Origin: Paenibacillus cellulositrophicus
GTDB lineage: Bacteria; Bacillota; Bacilli; Paenibacillales; Paenibacillaceae
Assembly (NCBI RefSeq): GCF_009363095.1
Contig: NZ_CP045295.1
Location: 1,612,001-1,676,000 of the forward strand
Length of the DNA: 64,000 nucleotides
Direction: 5' to 3'
Shown: one piece after another, positions 42,658 through 51,115 of the stretch
How the letters are laid out: the number at the start of each line of letters is the position of its first letter
Numbering within the stretch: position 1 is the stretch's first letter
Translations under genes and position numbers: made by a program
Notes under the pieces: model-generated
What the model was told of the DNA's origin: nothing
The model's input: only the letters and a program-made list of their open reading frames with translations
Databases searched by the model: none

Positions 42658-44111
42658 TTCAGGAAAAAGCGTTGATTTTCGAGTTGAGCCATCCCGGACG
42701 GATTGCCTACTCTTTACCGGAGTTTGATGTCCCTGTTGAGGAAACCGAAGAGCTGATCCCAAGCTCGATGCTGCGGTCGGAGCCGGCCGCGCTGCCTGAA
42801 GTGTATGAAGTGGACGTCATCCGTCACTATACCGAGCTGTCCCGCCGCAATTTCGGGGTGGACAACGGCTTCTATCCGCTCGGCTCCTGCACGATGAAAT
42901 ATAATCCGAAAGTGAACGAAGATGTCGCCCGTTATCCGGGCTTTGCCAAAATCCATCCGTATCAGCCGGAGGACAGCATTCAGGGCGCGCTTGAGCTGCT
43001 ATACCGCCTGCAGGACGATTTGGCCGGTCTGACCGGCATGGACGCCGTGACCCTGCAGCCGACCGCCGGCGCGCATGGCGAATGGACCGGTCTCATGATG
43101 ATCCGCGCCTACCATGAAAGCCGCGGCGAGCAGCGCGACAAGGTCATCGTGCCGGATTCCTCGCACGGCACCAATCCGGCCAGCGCCACCGTCGCGGGGC
43201 TGAAGACGATCACGATCCCGTCGACCGACAAAGGCCTCGTCGACCTCGACGCCCTGCGTGCCGCCGTCGGCAGCGACACCGCAGCGCTGATGCTCACCAA
43301 TCCGAACACGCTTGGCCTGTTTGAGGAGCAGATTCAGGAAATTGCCGCCATCGTCCACGAGGCAGGGGGCCTGCTGTACTACGACGGAGCCAACTCCAAC
43401 GCGATCATGGGCATCACTCGCCCGGGAGACATGGGCTTTGACGTCGTGCACCTGAATTTGCATAAAACGATGAGCACGCCGCACGGCGGCGGCGGTCCGG
43501 GAGCCGGTCCGGTAGGCGTGAAGAGCCGCCTGATTCCGTTCCTGCCCCGCCCGCTCGTGTCGAAAACGGCTGAAGGCAAATATACGCTCGAAGGCGGCAG
43601 CGACCAGTCCATCGGGCGGGTCAAGGCGTACTACGGCAACTTTGGCATTCTCGTCCGCGCTTACACCTACATCCGCAGCTACGGCCCTGAAGGTCTGCGC
43701 CGCGTATCGGAGTGCGCCGTGCTGAACGCTAACTATATGATGAGCCGGCTCGCGCCATACTTCGACATTCCGTATCCGGGCGTCTGCAAGCACGAATTCG
43801 TCATGTCAGGCTCCCCGCTCAAGCAGTACGGCATCCGTACGCTGGACTTGGCGAAGCGCCTGCTCGATTTCGGCTATCACCCGCCGACCATTTACTTCCC
43901 TCTGAACGTAGAGGAGTGCATCATGATCGAGCCGACCGAAACGGAGAGCAAGGACACGCTCGACGCCTTTATCGATACGATGATCCGCATCGCAAAGGAA
44001 GCGGAGGAGCAGCCAGAGCTGCTGTTGAACGCGCCGTACGACACGCCAGTGACGCGGCTGGACGAAACGACCGCGGCACGCAAGCCAGTGCTGAACTGCG
44101 CCTGCAGCTGA
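42654..44111 (+). CDS. gcvPB: Glycine dehydrogenase (decarboxylating) subunit 2
   Basis: A 485-residue PLP-binding half of the split P protein. The PLP lysine is Lys271 in [17 protein letters not shown], preceded by [20 protein letters not shown]. Other marks are [40 protein letters not shown], and the C-terminal [20 protein letters not shown]. It overlaps gcvPA by 4 bases and is the last gene of the operon, followed by a strong terminator at 44177. The very C-terminus ([11 protein letters not shown]) is Cys-rich. Confidence 0.97.
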   Translation: MIQEKALIFELSHPGRIAYSLPEFDVPVEETEELIPSSMLRSEPAALPEVYEVDVIRHYTELSRRNFGVDNGFYPLGSCTMKYNPKVNEDVARYPGFAKIHPYQPEDSIQGALELLYRLQDDLAGLTGMDAVTLQPTAGAHGEWTGLMMIRAYHESRGEQRDKVIVPDSSHGTNPASATVAGLKTITIPSTDKGLVDLDALRAAVGSDTAALMLTNPNTLGLFEEQIQEIAAIVHEAGGLLYYDGANSNAIMGITRPGDMGFDVVHLNLHKTMSTPHGGGGPGAGPVGVKSRLIPFLPRPLVSKTAEGKYTLEGGSDQSIGRVKAYYGNFGILVRAYTYIRSYGPEGLRRVSECAVLNANYMMSRLAPYFDIPYPGVCKHEFVMSGSPLKQYGIRTLDLAKRLLDFGYHPPTIYFPLNVEECIMIEPTETESKDTLDAFIDTMIRIAKEAEEQPELLLNAPYDTPVTRLDETTAARKPVLNCACS

Positions 44112-44176
44112 TTTTCGGATTTGGATTCGATATTATTCGGATTCAATGCGGATTCAGATATTGGAGAGAATACCCA

Positions 44177-44207
44177 GGAGCACCCTTTTCAGGGTGTTCT
44201 TTTTTTA
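44177..44207 (+). terminator. Terminator of the gcvT operon
   Basis: GAGCACCC/GGGTGTTC stem with a 6-base loop, followed by eight or more T. Confidence 0.9.
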
Positions 44208-44240
44208 TATATTTTCTGTAAACCGGAGACATAACCATAT

Positions 44241-44273
44241 AAAAAAAGACCGGCATTCTATAGAATACCGGCC
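44241..44273 (-). terminator. Terminator of the ptsHI operon
   Basis: On the minus strand GGCCGGTATTC pairs with GAATGCCGGTC around a short TATA loop and is followed by TTTTTTT. It lies about 120 bases beyond the ptsI stop. Confidence 0.88.
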
Positions 44274-44392
44274 AAGCTCGAATAAAGATATGCGTTATGC
44301 GTGCAAAGCTTAACTAAACTCAGGTTGATAAATAAGGGTTATAAATCGTGATGCCTTTCTAAATCCCCGCTGGTCACCAGCAGAACCATCCG

Positions 44393-46102
44393 CTACTGAA
44401 GGTTCTGTACCAGCTGCGTCACTTCCTCCGCCGTGCCGAGCTGCAGCGCCTGTTCGGCGAGCCGCTCCATATCCGCCCGGGACAGCTTGGAGATCTGACT
44501 GCGCGCCGGAAGGATGGACGAGGCGCTCATGCTGAACTCGTCGAGCCCGAGGCCGAGCAGAATCGGGATGGCCACGGCGTCCCCGGCCATTTCGCCACAC
44601 ATGCCGACCCACTTGCCCTCGCGGTGCGCGGCGTCGATGACCATTTTGACCAGACGAAGGATCGCCGGATTATAGGGCTGATACAGGTACGATACCTGTT
44701 CGTTCATCCGGTCGGCTGCCATCGTGTACTGGATCAGGTCATTGGTGCCGATGCTGAAGAAATCCACTTCCTTGGCGAATACGTCCGCCAGGACGGCTGT
44801 CGACGGAATTTCGACCATGATCCCGATCTGGATGTCGTCTGCGACGGCGATGCCTTCCGCCGCCAGCTTGTCCTTCTCTTCCAGAAGAACGGCCTTGGCT
44901 GCCCGGAACTCGGCAAGCGTGGCGATCATCGGGAACATGATGCGGAGGTTGCCGTGCACGCTGGCCCGCAGCAGAGCTCTCAGCTGGATCCGGAAAATGT
45001 CCTGCCGGTCCAGGCAGAGGCGAATCGCGCGGAATCCGAGAAACGGATTCATTTCCTTCGGCAGGTCCATGTAAGGCAGCTCCTTGTCGCCGCCGATGTC
45101 CAGCGTGCGAACGACTACCGGCTTGCCTTCCATCTGCTCCAGCACGGTTTTGTAGGCGTTGTACTGCACATTCTCCGAAGGCAGCTTGTCGCGGCCCATG
45201 TAGAGGAACTCGGTCCGGTACAATCCGACCGCTTCGCCGCCGTTGTCAAGAACGCCTGCCACGTCGTTCGGCGTACCGATGTTGGCCGCCAGCTCCACAT
45301 GAACCCCGTCCTTCGAGACGGTTGGTTCCGTACGGAGCTGCTTCCACTCCTCCATCTGCTTCGCATAGGCCTGCTGCTTCGCCGTGTATTCGGCGATCAC
45401 CTCTTCGGTCGGATGGATGATGACATCACCTTCAATCCCGTCCACGATCACCAGCTCGCCGCTCTGCACGGAGCTTAGAACGCTTTTCGTGCCGACCACT
45501 GCCGGAATTTCGAGCGAACGGGCCATGATGGCCGAGTGCGACGTTCGACCGCCGATATTCGTCGTAAAGCCTTTCACGAACTTGCGGTTTAAGCCGGCCG
45601 TGTCCGATGGAGTCAGGTCCTCGGCGATCACGATGACTTCCTCATCGATCTCCGACGGGCTCACGTATTGAAGGCCGAGCAGATGCTTCAGAATGCGCTT
45701 GGTTACGTCCCGCATATCCGCGGCGCGTTCCTGGAGATAAGCGCTTTTCATATTTTCGAACATCCGGATGAACTGCGCTGCCGTCTCATCCAGGGCATAT
45801 TCCGCATTGACCGCTTCGCTCCGGATTTTGTCCTTCACCGGGTCAATAAGCTCGGGATCGCTTAAAATAAGCAGATGCGACTCGAAAATTTCCGCTTTTT
45901 TCTCGCCCAATTCCGCCATCGTTCGCGCCTTGATCGCCTCAAGCTCCGCCCGCGACTTGACCAGCGCATCATCCAGCTTCGCAAGCTCGGCCTGAACGTC
46001 ATCCGCCTGCTTGCGGCTTACCGTGTAATCCGGATGCTCCAAGATGAATGCGCGGGCAATCGCAATTCCCGCCGATGCCGCGATTCCCTTGATCTTATTC
46101 AT
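44393..46102 (-). CDS. ptsI: Phosphoenolpyruvate-protein phosphotransferase (enzyme I)
   Basis: A 569-residue enzyme I that takes phosphate from PEP to its active-site His and passes it to HPr. The active site is His189 in [13 protein letters not shown]; the PEP-binding barrel shows [83 protein letters not shown] and MCGEMAGD. The ATG at 46102 overlaps the HPr stop by 8 bases (ATGAATAA), so translation is coupled. Confidence 0.97.
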   Translation of the reverse strand: MNKIKGIAASAGIAIARAFILEHPDYTVSRKQADDVQAELAKLDDALVKSRAELEAIKARTMAELGEKKAEIFESHLLILSDPELIDPVKDKIRSEAVNAEYALDETAAQFIRMFENMKSAYLQERAADMRDVTKRILKHLLGLQYVSPSEIDEEVIVIAEDLTPSDTAGLNRKFVKGFTTNIGGRTSHSAIMARSLEIPAVVGTKSVLSSVQSGELVIVDGIEGDVIIHPTEEVIAEYTAKQQAYAKQMEEWKQLRTEPTVSKDGVHVELAANIGTPNDVAGVLDNGGEAVGLYRTEFLYMGRDKLPSENVQYNAYKTVLEQMEGKPVVVRTLDIGGDKELPYMDLPKEMNPFLGFRAIRLCLDRQDIFRIQLRALLRASVHGNLRIMFPMIATLAEFRAAKAVLLEEKDKLAAEGIAVADDIQIGIMVEIPSTAVLADVFAKEVDFFSIGTNDLIQYTMAADRMNEQVSYLYQPYNPAILRLVKMVIDAAHREGKWVGMCGEMAGDAVAIPILLGLGLDEFSMSASSILPARSQISKLSRADMERLAEQALQLGTAEEVTQLVQNLQ

Positions 46103-46370
46103 GAATCTCGCCCAGCCCCTCGCCAACCATAACCTGCTCAAGCGCTTCCAGCGCTGCGCGCTCATCGCCGCCTTCCGCGATCAGCGAAATGATGTCGCCC
46201 TGCTCCAGATCCAGAGACAGAACGCCCAAAATCGATTTTAAAGTAACCTTCTTCCCGCCGGATTCGGCAAAACATTCCGTATCCTTGAATTTGGTAGCTG
46301 TATTGACAAGCGCCGTCGCCGGACGCGCATGGATTCCGTCTTCATCGATAATTTTAAACGTTTGCTGCAT
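46095..46370 (-). CDS. ptsH: Phosphocarrier protein HPr
   Basis: A 91-residue HPr, phosphate carrier of the PTS and, in its Ser-phosphorylated form, co-repressor for CcpA. Phospho-His14 sits in DGIHARPAT and the regulatory serine is Ser46 in [14 protein letters not shown]. The ATG at 46370 begins MQQTFKI, matching the usual N-terminus; the ATG at 46379 is too close to its ribosome binding site. It follows a leader with an antiterminator target and terminator and precedes ptsI. The cre-like sites elsewhere in the window fit an HPr-Ser46-P/CcpA circuit. Confidence 0.97.
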   Translation of the reverse strand: MQQTFKIIDEDGIHARPATALVNTATKFKDTECFAESGGKKVTLKSILGVLSLDLEQGDIISLIAEGGDERAALEALEQVMVGEGLGEIHE

Positions 46371-46410
46371 GAGGATCATCCTGCTTTCTGTTGAGATTTT
46401 GTAAATACCA

Positions 46411-46512
46411 AAAAGGCATGAGTATCCGCTCGGGATCCTGGTCTCTACCGCTAAGCGTTAGATTGCCCCAGTAATGGGGAAAACAACCAAGATCTACAGG
46501 TTTACTCATGCC
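46411..46512 (-). terminator. Conditional terminator in the ptsH leader
   Basis: On the minus strand GGCATGAGTA (46512-46503) pairs with TACTCATGCC (46424-46415), followed by TTTTT. The stem encloses 78 bases that contain a CCCCATTACTGGGG hairpin. Its 5' arm overlaps the RAT, so GlcT binding would block it. Confidence 0.85.
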
Positions 46513-46532
46513 TGATCGTATCAGTAACACGT
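46501..46532 (-). promoter_or_regulatory. GlcT-type ribonucleic antiterminator (RAT)
   Basis: On the minus strand the segment reads ACGTGTTACTGATACGATCA followed by GGCATGAGTAAA. It closely resembles, as I remember it, the GlcT target ahead of Bacillus subtilis ptsG, including the overlap with the terminator arm GGCATGAGT. Confidence 0.82.
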
Positions 46533-46564
46533 ATGCATGTTCAATTGGGTTCATTACAGTCAGT

Positions 46565-46593
46565 ATTGTAGCACCCATCCCGCCAAGTTGCAA
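46565..46593 (-). promoter_or_regulatory. Promoter of ptsHI
   Basis: On the minus strand TTGCAA (46593-46588), 17-base spacer, TACAAT (46570-46565). It sits about 33 bases ahead of the RAT. AAGCGCTTG overlapping the -35 resembles a poor cre site (two mismatches). Confidence 0.8.
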
Positions 46594-46608
46594 GCGCTTG
46601 ATATTCAC

Positions 46609-46670
46609 AAAAAGGCGCCTGCGCTTCTTCCAATTCGAATGCGGCGGTACCATACACAATCAAAGGCGCC
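46609..46670 (-). terminator. Terminator of glcT
   Basis: On the minus strand two GGCGCC blocks (46670-46665 and 46619-46614) can pair across a 45-base loop, followed by TTTTT. It begins 15 bases past the glcT stop. The long loop makes this less certain than others. Confidence 0.55.
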
Positions 46671-46684
46671 ACACCTGCAAGCGA

Positions 46685-47539
46685 TCAATCCACGCGCCCC
46701 TGCTTTTTGTGAACCAGACGCTGGAGATGGATCGTCAGATATCCCACTTCCGCCGGATATACGGGCCGGCCGAGGCGCTCCTCCATCACTCCGGTCAGCT
46801 TTTGAGCGAGCCGGTACGTATCCGGATATTCCCGCTGCATCAAGGCGTCGAGCGTGTCTGTTTCCTCTACGGCCTCGCCTCTGCGGATTCGCTCCAAAGC
46901 AAAGCGGAGGTGCGTAATCAGGCGCGAGTAGTCCAGCGAATCCCGCGGGACCCGGAAGTCCATCTCCGTCTCCACGATGTGGACCAGATCACTGATCAGC
47001 TCGGAATGCTTGCGCACTTCGGAAATATGCTGGTTGGTCAGCGCGCCGTGGATATGCAGAGCGATAAATCCAGCTTCCTCTTCACCCAGGTCCACACCAA
47101 GCTTCTGATGAATCAGCCGGACGGCGAACTCCGCCATTCGAAACTCCTCGGGGTACATTTCTTTGGTCTCGTACAAAAAGGGATTATGGATATGAATGCC
47201 CTGCTGCATGCGCTTGATCGCAAATGCGATGTGATCCGTCAGTGCGATATGGACATGCTCGTTCAAGGCCCCTGAGCTTGTCTGGTCGGCATGCAGCAAT
47301 ATTTCGTTGACCGCTTCAATCAGTTTCTCGTCGACCTGAGGCAGCAGCTGCTTGTACTGCTCCTGCTCCTCCGGCTTGGTCAAAATAAACATCTTCTCTA
47401 CCTCAGCCAGCGGAATGGCCTGCCCGGACTTCCGATTAAAGCCGATCCCTTTGCCGATGACCACCACCTCGCCGTGCTGGGGATGCTCGGCAATGATGAC
47501 ATTGTTGTTTAACACCTTGCTCACTTGCAGACTGCTCAC
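46685..47539 (-). CDS. glcT: Transcriptional antiterminator GlcT (BglG family)
   Basis: A 284-residue RNA-binding antiterminator. Residues 1-60 are the CAT RNA-binding domain (VSKVLNNNVIIAEHPQHGEV; VIGKGIGFNRKSG); two PRD domains follow (~65-170 with HIALTDHIAFAIKRMQQGI and EAGFIALHIHGAL; ~175-284 with LDYSRLITHLRFALERI and EVGYLTIHLQRL), holding the PTS-phosphorylated histidines. GlcT is kept inactive by the glucose EII and works when glucose is transported. GTG at 47539 is preferred because AGG lies 8 bases upstream; GTG at 47548 is the alternative. Its target RAT lies immediately downstream, ahead of ptsH. Confidence 0.93.
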   Translation of the reverse strand: MSSLQVSKVLNNNVIIAEHPQHGEVVVIGKGIGFNRKSGQAIPLAEVEKMFILTKPEEQEQYKQLLPQVDEKLIEAVNEILLHADQTSSGALNEHVHIALTDHIAFAIKRMQQGIHIHNPFLYETKEMYPEEFRMAEFAVRLIHQKLGVDLGEEEAGFIALHIHGALTNQHISEVRKHSELISDLVHIVETEMDFRVPRDSLDYSRLITHLRFALERIRRGEAVEETDTLDALMQREYPDTYRLAQKLTGVMEERLGRPVYPAEVGYLTIHLQRLVHKKQGRVD

Positions 47540-47656
47540 ACTATGCACCTCGTTTGCTGACGCCTGATAAGTTTATCATCTCTGACAGACAGAAAAAATA
47601 TCAGAAATCTGCCGATTCGTCAAACCGAGCGGACATGAAACCGTGCATTCCCTATT

Positions 47657-48559
47657 CTAATCGCCTCGGCCACTATCTTGATGATGCGATGCAGCCAGCC
47701 TGGCAAAATAGTTCGCGGCAAAATCGCGAAATGCCGCAGCGGTATGCGTCAAATACCGTTCCTGCGGCCAGGACAAGGCAATCGAGCGTTTGCACCAGCT
47801 TTCCTCGAGCCGCAGCAGAACGACGTCCGGCCCGGTTGAACCGCCCCAAGTAATAGCCGGCAGAAAAGCAACGCCTTGACCCGCCCGGATCAAACCGCGA
47901 ACCATGGCCGGGTCGTCGCTCTCAAACCGGATACGCGGAGTAAAACCGGCTAGGCGGCAAAAAGCATCCGTCGTTTCGCGCAGCGATTTGCCCGGAGGCA
48001 GCGAGATGAAGCTCTCCTCCCTCAGCTCCTTCAAGCCGATTTGCGTACGGTCAGCGAGCGGATGGTCCGCGGGAACCGCAACGAAAATTTCCTCTTCCAG
48101 CAAAGATAGCGACGTTGTTCCCGGCGGCAGTTCAGCCCCGTCAGAAAGGCAAAGATCGAAGATCGCCGCCCCTTCGAACGTCGAATGCTGCAGCAAATGG
48201 AACTCGGCGGCCGGGCATTCTTTGCGGAAATCGGCCAGCAGGTCCGGCAGTAAATGCGAGGAAACGCGGACGTCGAGCGAGACGGCGGGAGAAGCAGAGC
48301 CCCCGAGGTCCTGCAGCTGCAGCTTGCCGTCCTCAAGGGCCTGCAGGGCGATATCCACCTGGTGCAAAAATAACTTGCCGTGCTCGTTCAGCCGTATGCT
48401 TTTGGGCTCCCGCTCAAACAGCTTCGTCCCCAGCTCGGCTTCCAGCGAGGCGATCATTTTGCTGAGCGCCGGCTGCGAAATATGCAGGCTGCGGGCAGCC
48501 TGGGTCATATGCTGCATCCGGGCAGCAACCTGAAAATATTTTAGCTGCAGCAGTTCCAT
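47657..48559 (-). CDS. LysR-family transcriptional regulator
   Basis: A 300-residue LysR regulator: N-terminal winged helix (LLQLKYFQVAARMQHMTQAA, LHISQPALSKMIASLEAELG, LFEREPKSIRLNEHGKLFL) and a C-terminal substrate-binding fold (~90-295). AGAGGG precedes the ATG. It is divergent from the carboxylesterase/TauE pair and separated by about 130 AT-rich bases with a palindromic ATAAC-N6-GTTAT, so it probably controls that pair and itself. The ligand is unknown. Confidence 0.93.
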   Translation of the reverse strand: MELLQLKYFQVAARMQHMTQAARSLHISQPALSKMIASLEAELGTKLFEREPKSIRLNEHGKLFLHQVDIALQALEDGKLQLQDLGGSASPAVSLDVRVSSHLLPDLLADFRKECPAAEFHLLQHSTFEGAAIFDLCLSDGAELPPGTTSLSLLEEEIFVAVPADHPLADRTQIGLKELREESFISLPPGKSLRETTDAFCRLAGFTPRIRFESDDPAMVRGLIRAGQGVAFLPAITWGGSTGPDVVLLRLEESWCKRSIALSWPQERYLTHTAAAFRDFAANYFARLAASHHQDSGRGD

Positions 48560-48585
48560 TCCATATCCCTCTTTCGATCTCGAGA

Positions 48586-48601
48586 ATAACCTATAAGTTA
48601 T
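48586..48601. promoter_or_regulatory. Candidate LysR box
   Basis: ATAACCTATAAGTTAT is a near-perfect palindrome ATAAC-N6-GTTAT of the T-N11-A type bound by LysR proteins, in the divergent intergenic region. A TATAAT -10 for the plus-strand genes lies at 48648-48653 without a good -35, consistent with activation. Confidence 0.6.
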
Positions 48602-48688
48602 GATAAATATAATTCAATATATATTATAGTTCATGGAATAAACAAGTTATAATAGTTCACAAATCAATAGGAATAGGAGTCGAGCACC

Positions 48689-50161
48689 TTGATCGTACAA
48701 ACCACATCAGGCAAAGTTTCAGGAGTACCTTTACAAGGGGCCTATGTATTTCGGGGCATTCCCTATGCAGCGCCGCCGACGGGCAAACGGAGATTCCAGC
48801 CTCCGGCGCCTCCGCAACCATGGCCCGGCATAAGAAAATGCGATCACTTCGGTCCGCTCGCCCCCCAGCAAACCGATCCTTCAGTAGGGGCTACACGTAT
48901 ACAGTCCGAAGATTGTTTGTATTTGAACGTGTGGACCCGGGGATGCGAAAAAGAATCGATGCCCGTATTGGTGTATATTCATGGCGGCGGATTCGTATCG
49001 GGCACCGGCTCGGACTGCGACGGTTTGCGGCATGCGGCGGAGGATGGCATCGTCTACGTATCGATCAATTACCGCCTTGGCGCGTTAGGCTTCCTCTACT
49101 TGGGCGAGGTGCTGGGCGAAGAGTATGCAGCTTCGGGTAACAACGGTCTGCTCGATATTACGGCCGCGCTGCAGTGGGTTCAGCGTAACATCTCTGCCTT
49201 TGGCGGCGATCCGGCCCGCGTGACTGTTATCGGGAATTCCGCCGGTGCCAAGTGCACCGCTTCGCTTTATGCGATGGAAGCGGCACGAGGGTTGTTCCAC
49301 CGGGCCGTGGCACAGAGCGGCGCCACCCAAGCGATCCGGGATCGGCGCACCGCCAACGTCACCACCCTCCGGATCCTCGAGGAGCTGGGCTTGTCCGGTG
49401 CAGATCCAAGCCCGCTGCTGGAGCTTCCGTTCGAGCAGCTCATCGCAGCGCAGTCCGCCGTCGGATCGGATACGTCGCGCAGCCTGCACATGTTCGGCCC
49501 GGTGGCGGACGGCCGGGTCATTCCCTTGGACCCTTTGGCCGGCATTGCCGCGAGTTCCGGTCTGCCGCCGCTCCTGATCGGCACGAACGAAAACGAAGCA
49601 TCGATCTTCATCCGGGACGATTCCACGCTCCAGTCCCCAGGCATGGAACCGCTCGACAGATTTTTTGGAAGCCATGCTCCCGCCGTATGGGATGCCTATC
49701 AGCGTTATGCCGAGGCGATGTCCCCAGCCGACGCATGGTGTACAACGTTAACCGAGCATCTGTACACGATTGGAGCTGTGCAGTTCGCACAGGCCCTCGC
49801 TTCCTCAGGAACCCCGGTATGGATGTATCGGCTTCGCGCTGGCAGCGCTCTCGGAGCGACGCACGGCTATGAGGGCAGCCTTATTCATTGGGATCCGGAA
49901 ACGCAGGCTCCGGCTGCCCTTGCAGCCGGCGACCCGTACGCAGTACCCGCCGAGCAATACCCGCTCGCAAGAAGTATGCGGGAAGCCTGGGTCGCGTTCA
50001 TACGAAGCGGGGATCCCAATATCGATGCGCTGCCTGCATGGCCGGTCTATGGGTCGAAATCGGCCATTATGGTGCTGGACACTACCAGCCTCGTTGAGGA
50101 TGACCTGCCGGAACCGGCTGGAATCGGCGTTCCCCATCAGGTATGGAGGGTGGATCGATGA
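48689..50161 (+). CDS. Carboxylesterase/lipase family protein (type B)
   Basis: A 490-residue alpha/beta hydrolase of the type B carboxylesterase (PnbA-like) family. The nucleophile is Ser184 in VIGNSAGAKCTASLY (GNSAG in place of the usual GESAG). Other marks are AYVFRGIPYAAPPTGKRRFQ, SEDCLYLNVWTRG, VYIHGGGFVSGTGS (oxyanion hole), GTNENEASIF (acidic residue) and GATHGYEGSLIHW (probable His). No signal peptide, so cytoplasmic. Start is TTG at 48689 with AGGAG 9 bases upstream. It overlaps the TauE-like gene by 4 bases. The natural ester is unknown. Confidence 0.93.
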   Translation: MIVQTTSGKVSGVPLQGAYVFRGIPYAAPPTGKRRFQPPAPPQPWPGIRKCDHFGPLAPQQTDPSVGATRIQSEDCLYLNVWTRGCEKESMPVLVYIHGGGFVSGTGSDCDGLRHAAEDGIVYVSINYRLGALGFLYLGEVLGEEYAASGNNGLLDITAALQWVQRNISAFGGDPARVTVIGNSAGAKCTASLYAMEAARGLFHRAVAQSGATQAIRDRRTANVTTLRILEELGLSGADPSPLLELPFEQLIAAQSAVGSDTSRSLHMFGPVADGRVIPLDPLAGIAASSGLPPLLIGTNENEASIFIRDDSTLQSPGMEPLDRFFGSHAPAVWDAYQRYAEAMSPADAWCTTLTEHLYTIGAVQFAQALASSGTPVWMYRLRAGSALGATHGYEGSLIHWDPETQAPAALAAGDPYAVPAEQYPLARSMREAWVAFIRSGDPNIDALPAWPVYGSKSAIMVLDTTSLVEDDLPEPAGIGVPHQVWRVDR

Positions 50162-50925
50162 AGCTGATCGATATCTCTGCCGTTATGATTCTGCTCGGTC
50201 TGCTCCTGGGCTTCGTGGGCGCGGGCGGCTCCGGTTTTATCATTTCGATCTTGACCGTTGTGTTCGGATATCCGATTCATATTGCGCTGGGAACTGCGCT
50301 GGCGGCGATGTTCTTCTCGTCCCTTTCCGGTTCGGTCAGCCATTACCGCGAAGGAAATATGCTGCTGAAGTCGGGCGCGGTCGTCGGTTTGGCCGGAGCG
50401 GCGGGGGCGTGGGTCAGCTCCAGCTGGTCAACGCTCATTCCGGAGGATAAACTGGGCTGGATGACTTCCGGCATGCTGTTCGCCTCGGGGCTCGCCTTGT
50501 GGCTGCGGATGGCGGTCGTTTCGCGTCGGCCGGGTGCGTCCGTTAACCAGGCTCCGCCTGCCGCCAAGGGGCTGCGGTATTGGTCATCCGCGCTGCTGAT
50601 CGGCGTCGTTACCGGCATGCTGTCCGGCCTGTTCGGCATCGGTTCCACGCCGTTCATCCAGCTGGGGCTCATGCTCCTGCTTGGCATGCCGATGCGCTAT
50701 GCGGCAGGAACGACGATGATGGTCATCATTCCGATCGCGCTGGCTGGCGGAGCAGGCTATTTTACAATCGGGTACCTGGATTTCCGGCTGCTCATTGCGG
50801 TGGTGTGCGGAACGATGATCGGCTCTTACGTCGGGGCGAAGTTTACGAAGCGCGTTCCCGCCCGTTGGCTGAAAACATGCATGGTCATCACCCCGATGAT
50901 GGGTGCGGCGATACTGCTGCTGTAA
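50158..50925 (+). CDS. TauE/SafE (DUF81) family membrane permease
   Basis: A 255-residue membrane protein with about seven to eight predicted helices and the family motifs GLLLGFVGAGGSGFIISILT near the N-terminus and VTGMLSGLFGIGSTPFIQLG halfway, the duplicated half-repeat of TauE/SafE proteins. Relatives export sulfite, sulfoacetate or other small anions. It overlaps the esterase stop (ATGA), so the two are translated together; the permease may move the acid product of the esterase, which is inference. GGAGGG lies just before the ATG at 50158. A strong terminator follows. Confidence 0.9.
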   Translation: MKLIDISAVMILLGLLLGFVGAGGSGFIISILTVVFGYPIHIALGTALAAMFFSSLSGSVSHYREGNMLLKSGAVVGLAGAAGAWVSSSWSTLIPEDKLGWMTSGMLFASGLALWLRMAVVSRRPGASVNQAPPAAKGLRYWSSALLIGVVTGMLSGLFGIGSTPFIQLGLMLLLGMPMRYAAGTTMMVIIPIALAGGAGYFTIGYLDFRLLIAVVCGTMIGSYVGAKFTKRVPARWLKTCMVITPMMGAAILLL

Positions 50926-50958
50926 TGTGAATCCTTGCTGATGGTTAACCCCTCAAAC

Positions 50959-51007
50959 AAAAACGGCGGCTTCACTTTGGAAAAACACCCAAAGCGAGCC
51001 GCCGTTT
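50959..51007. terminator. Bidirectional terminator
   Basis: AAACGGCGGCTTCACTTTGG pairs with CCAAAGCGAGCCGCCGTTT (a small internal mismatch) around a short A-rich loop, with AAAAA on the left giving T5 on the minus strand. It ends both the esterase-TauE operon and the convergent nfeD-floT operon. Confidence 0.85.
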
Positions 51008-51115
51008 AAGTTATAATTCTGTTACTGTTTGATCGAGGATCGGGATACCCCGTCGTCTGCTTCGCATGCCGATCATTCGGCTTGCGAAGCGCCGGTTATC
51101 CCGCGTAGAGTTCTA

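Noticed and set aside
44112..44165. Repeated GGATTC units after gcvPB as a possible repeat element
   Set aside because: Only three irregular copies in about 50 bases; no wider array.
46354..46659. 101-codon minus-strand frame over the ptsH leader
   Set aside because: It runs through the promoter, RAT and terminator; no ribosome binding site. The region is a regulatory leader.
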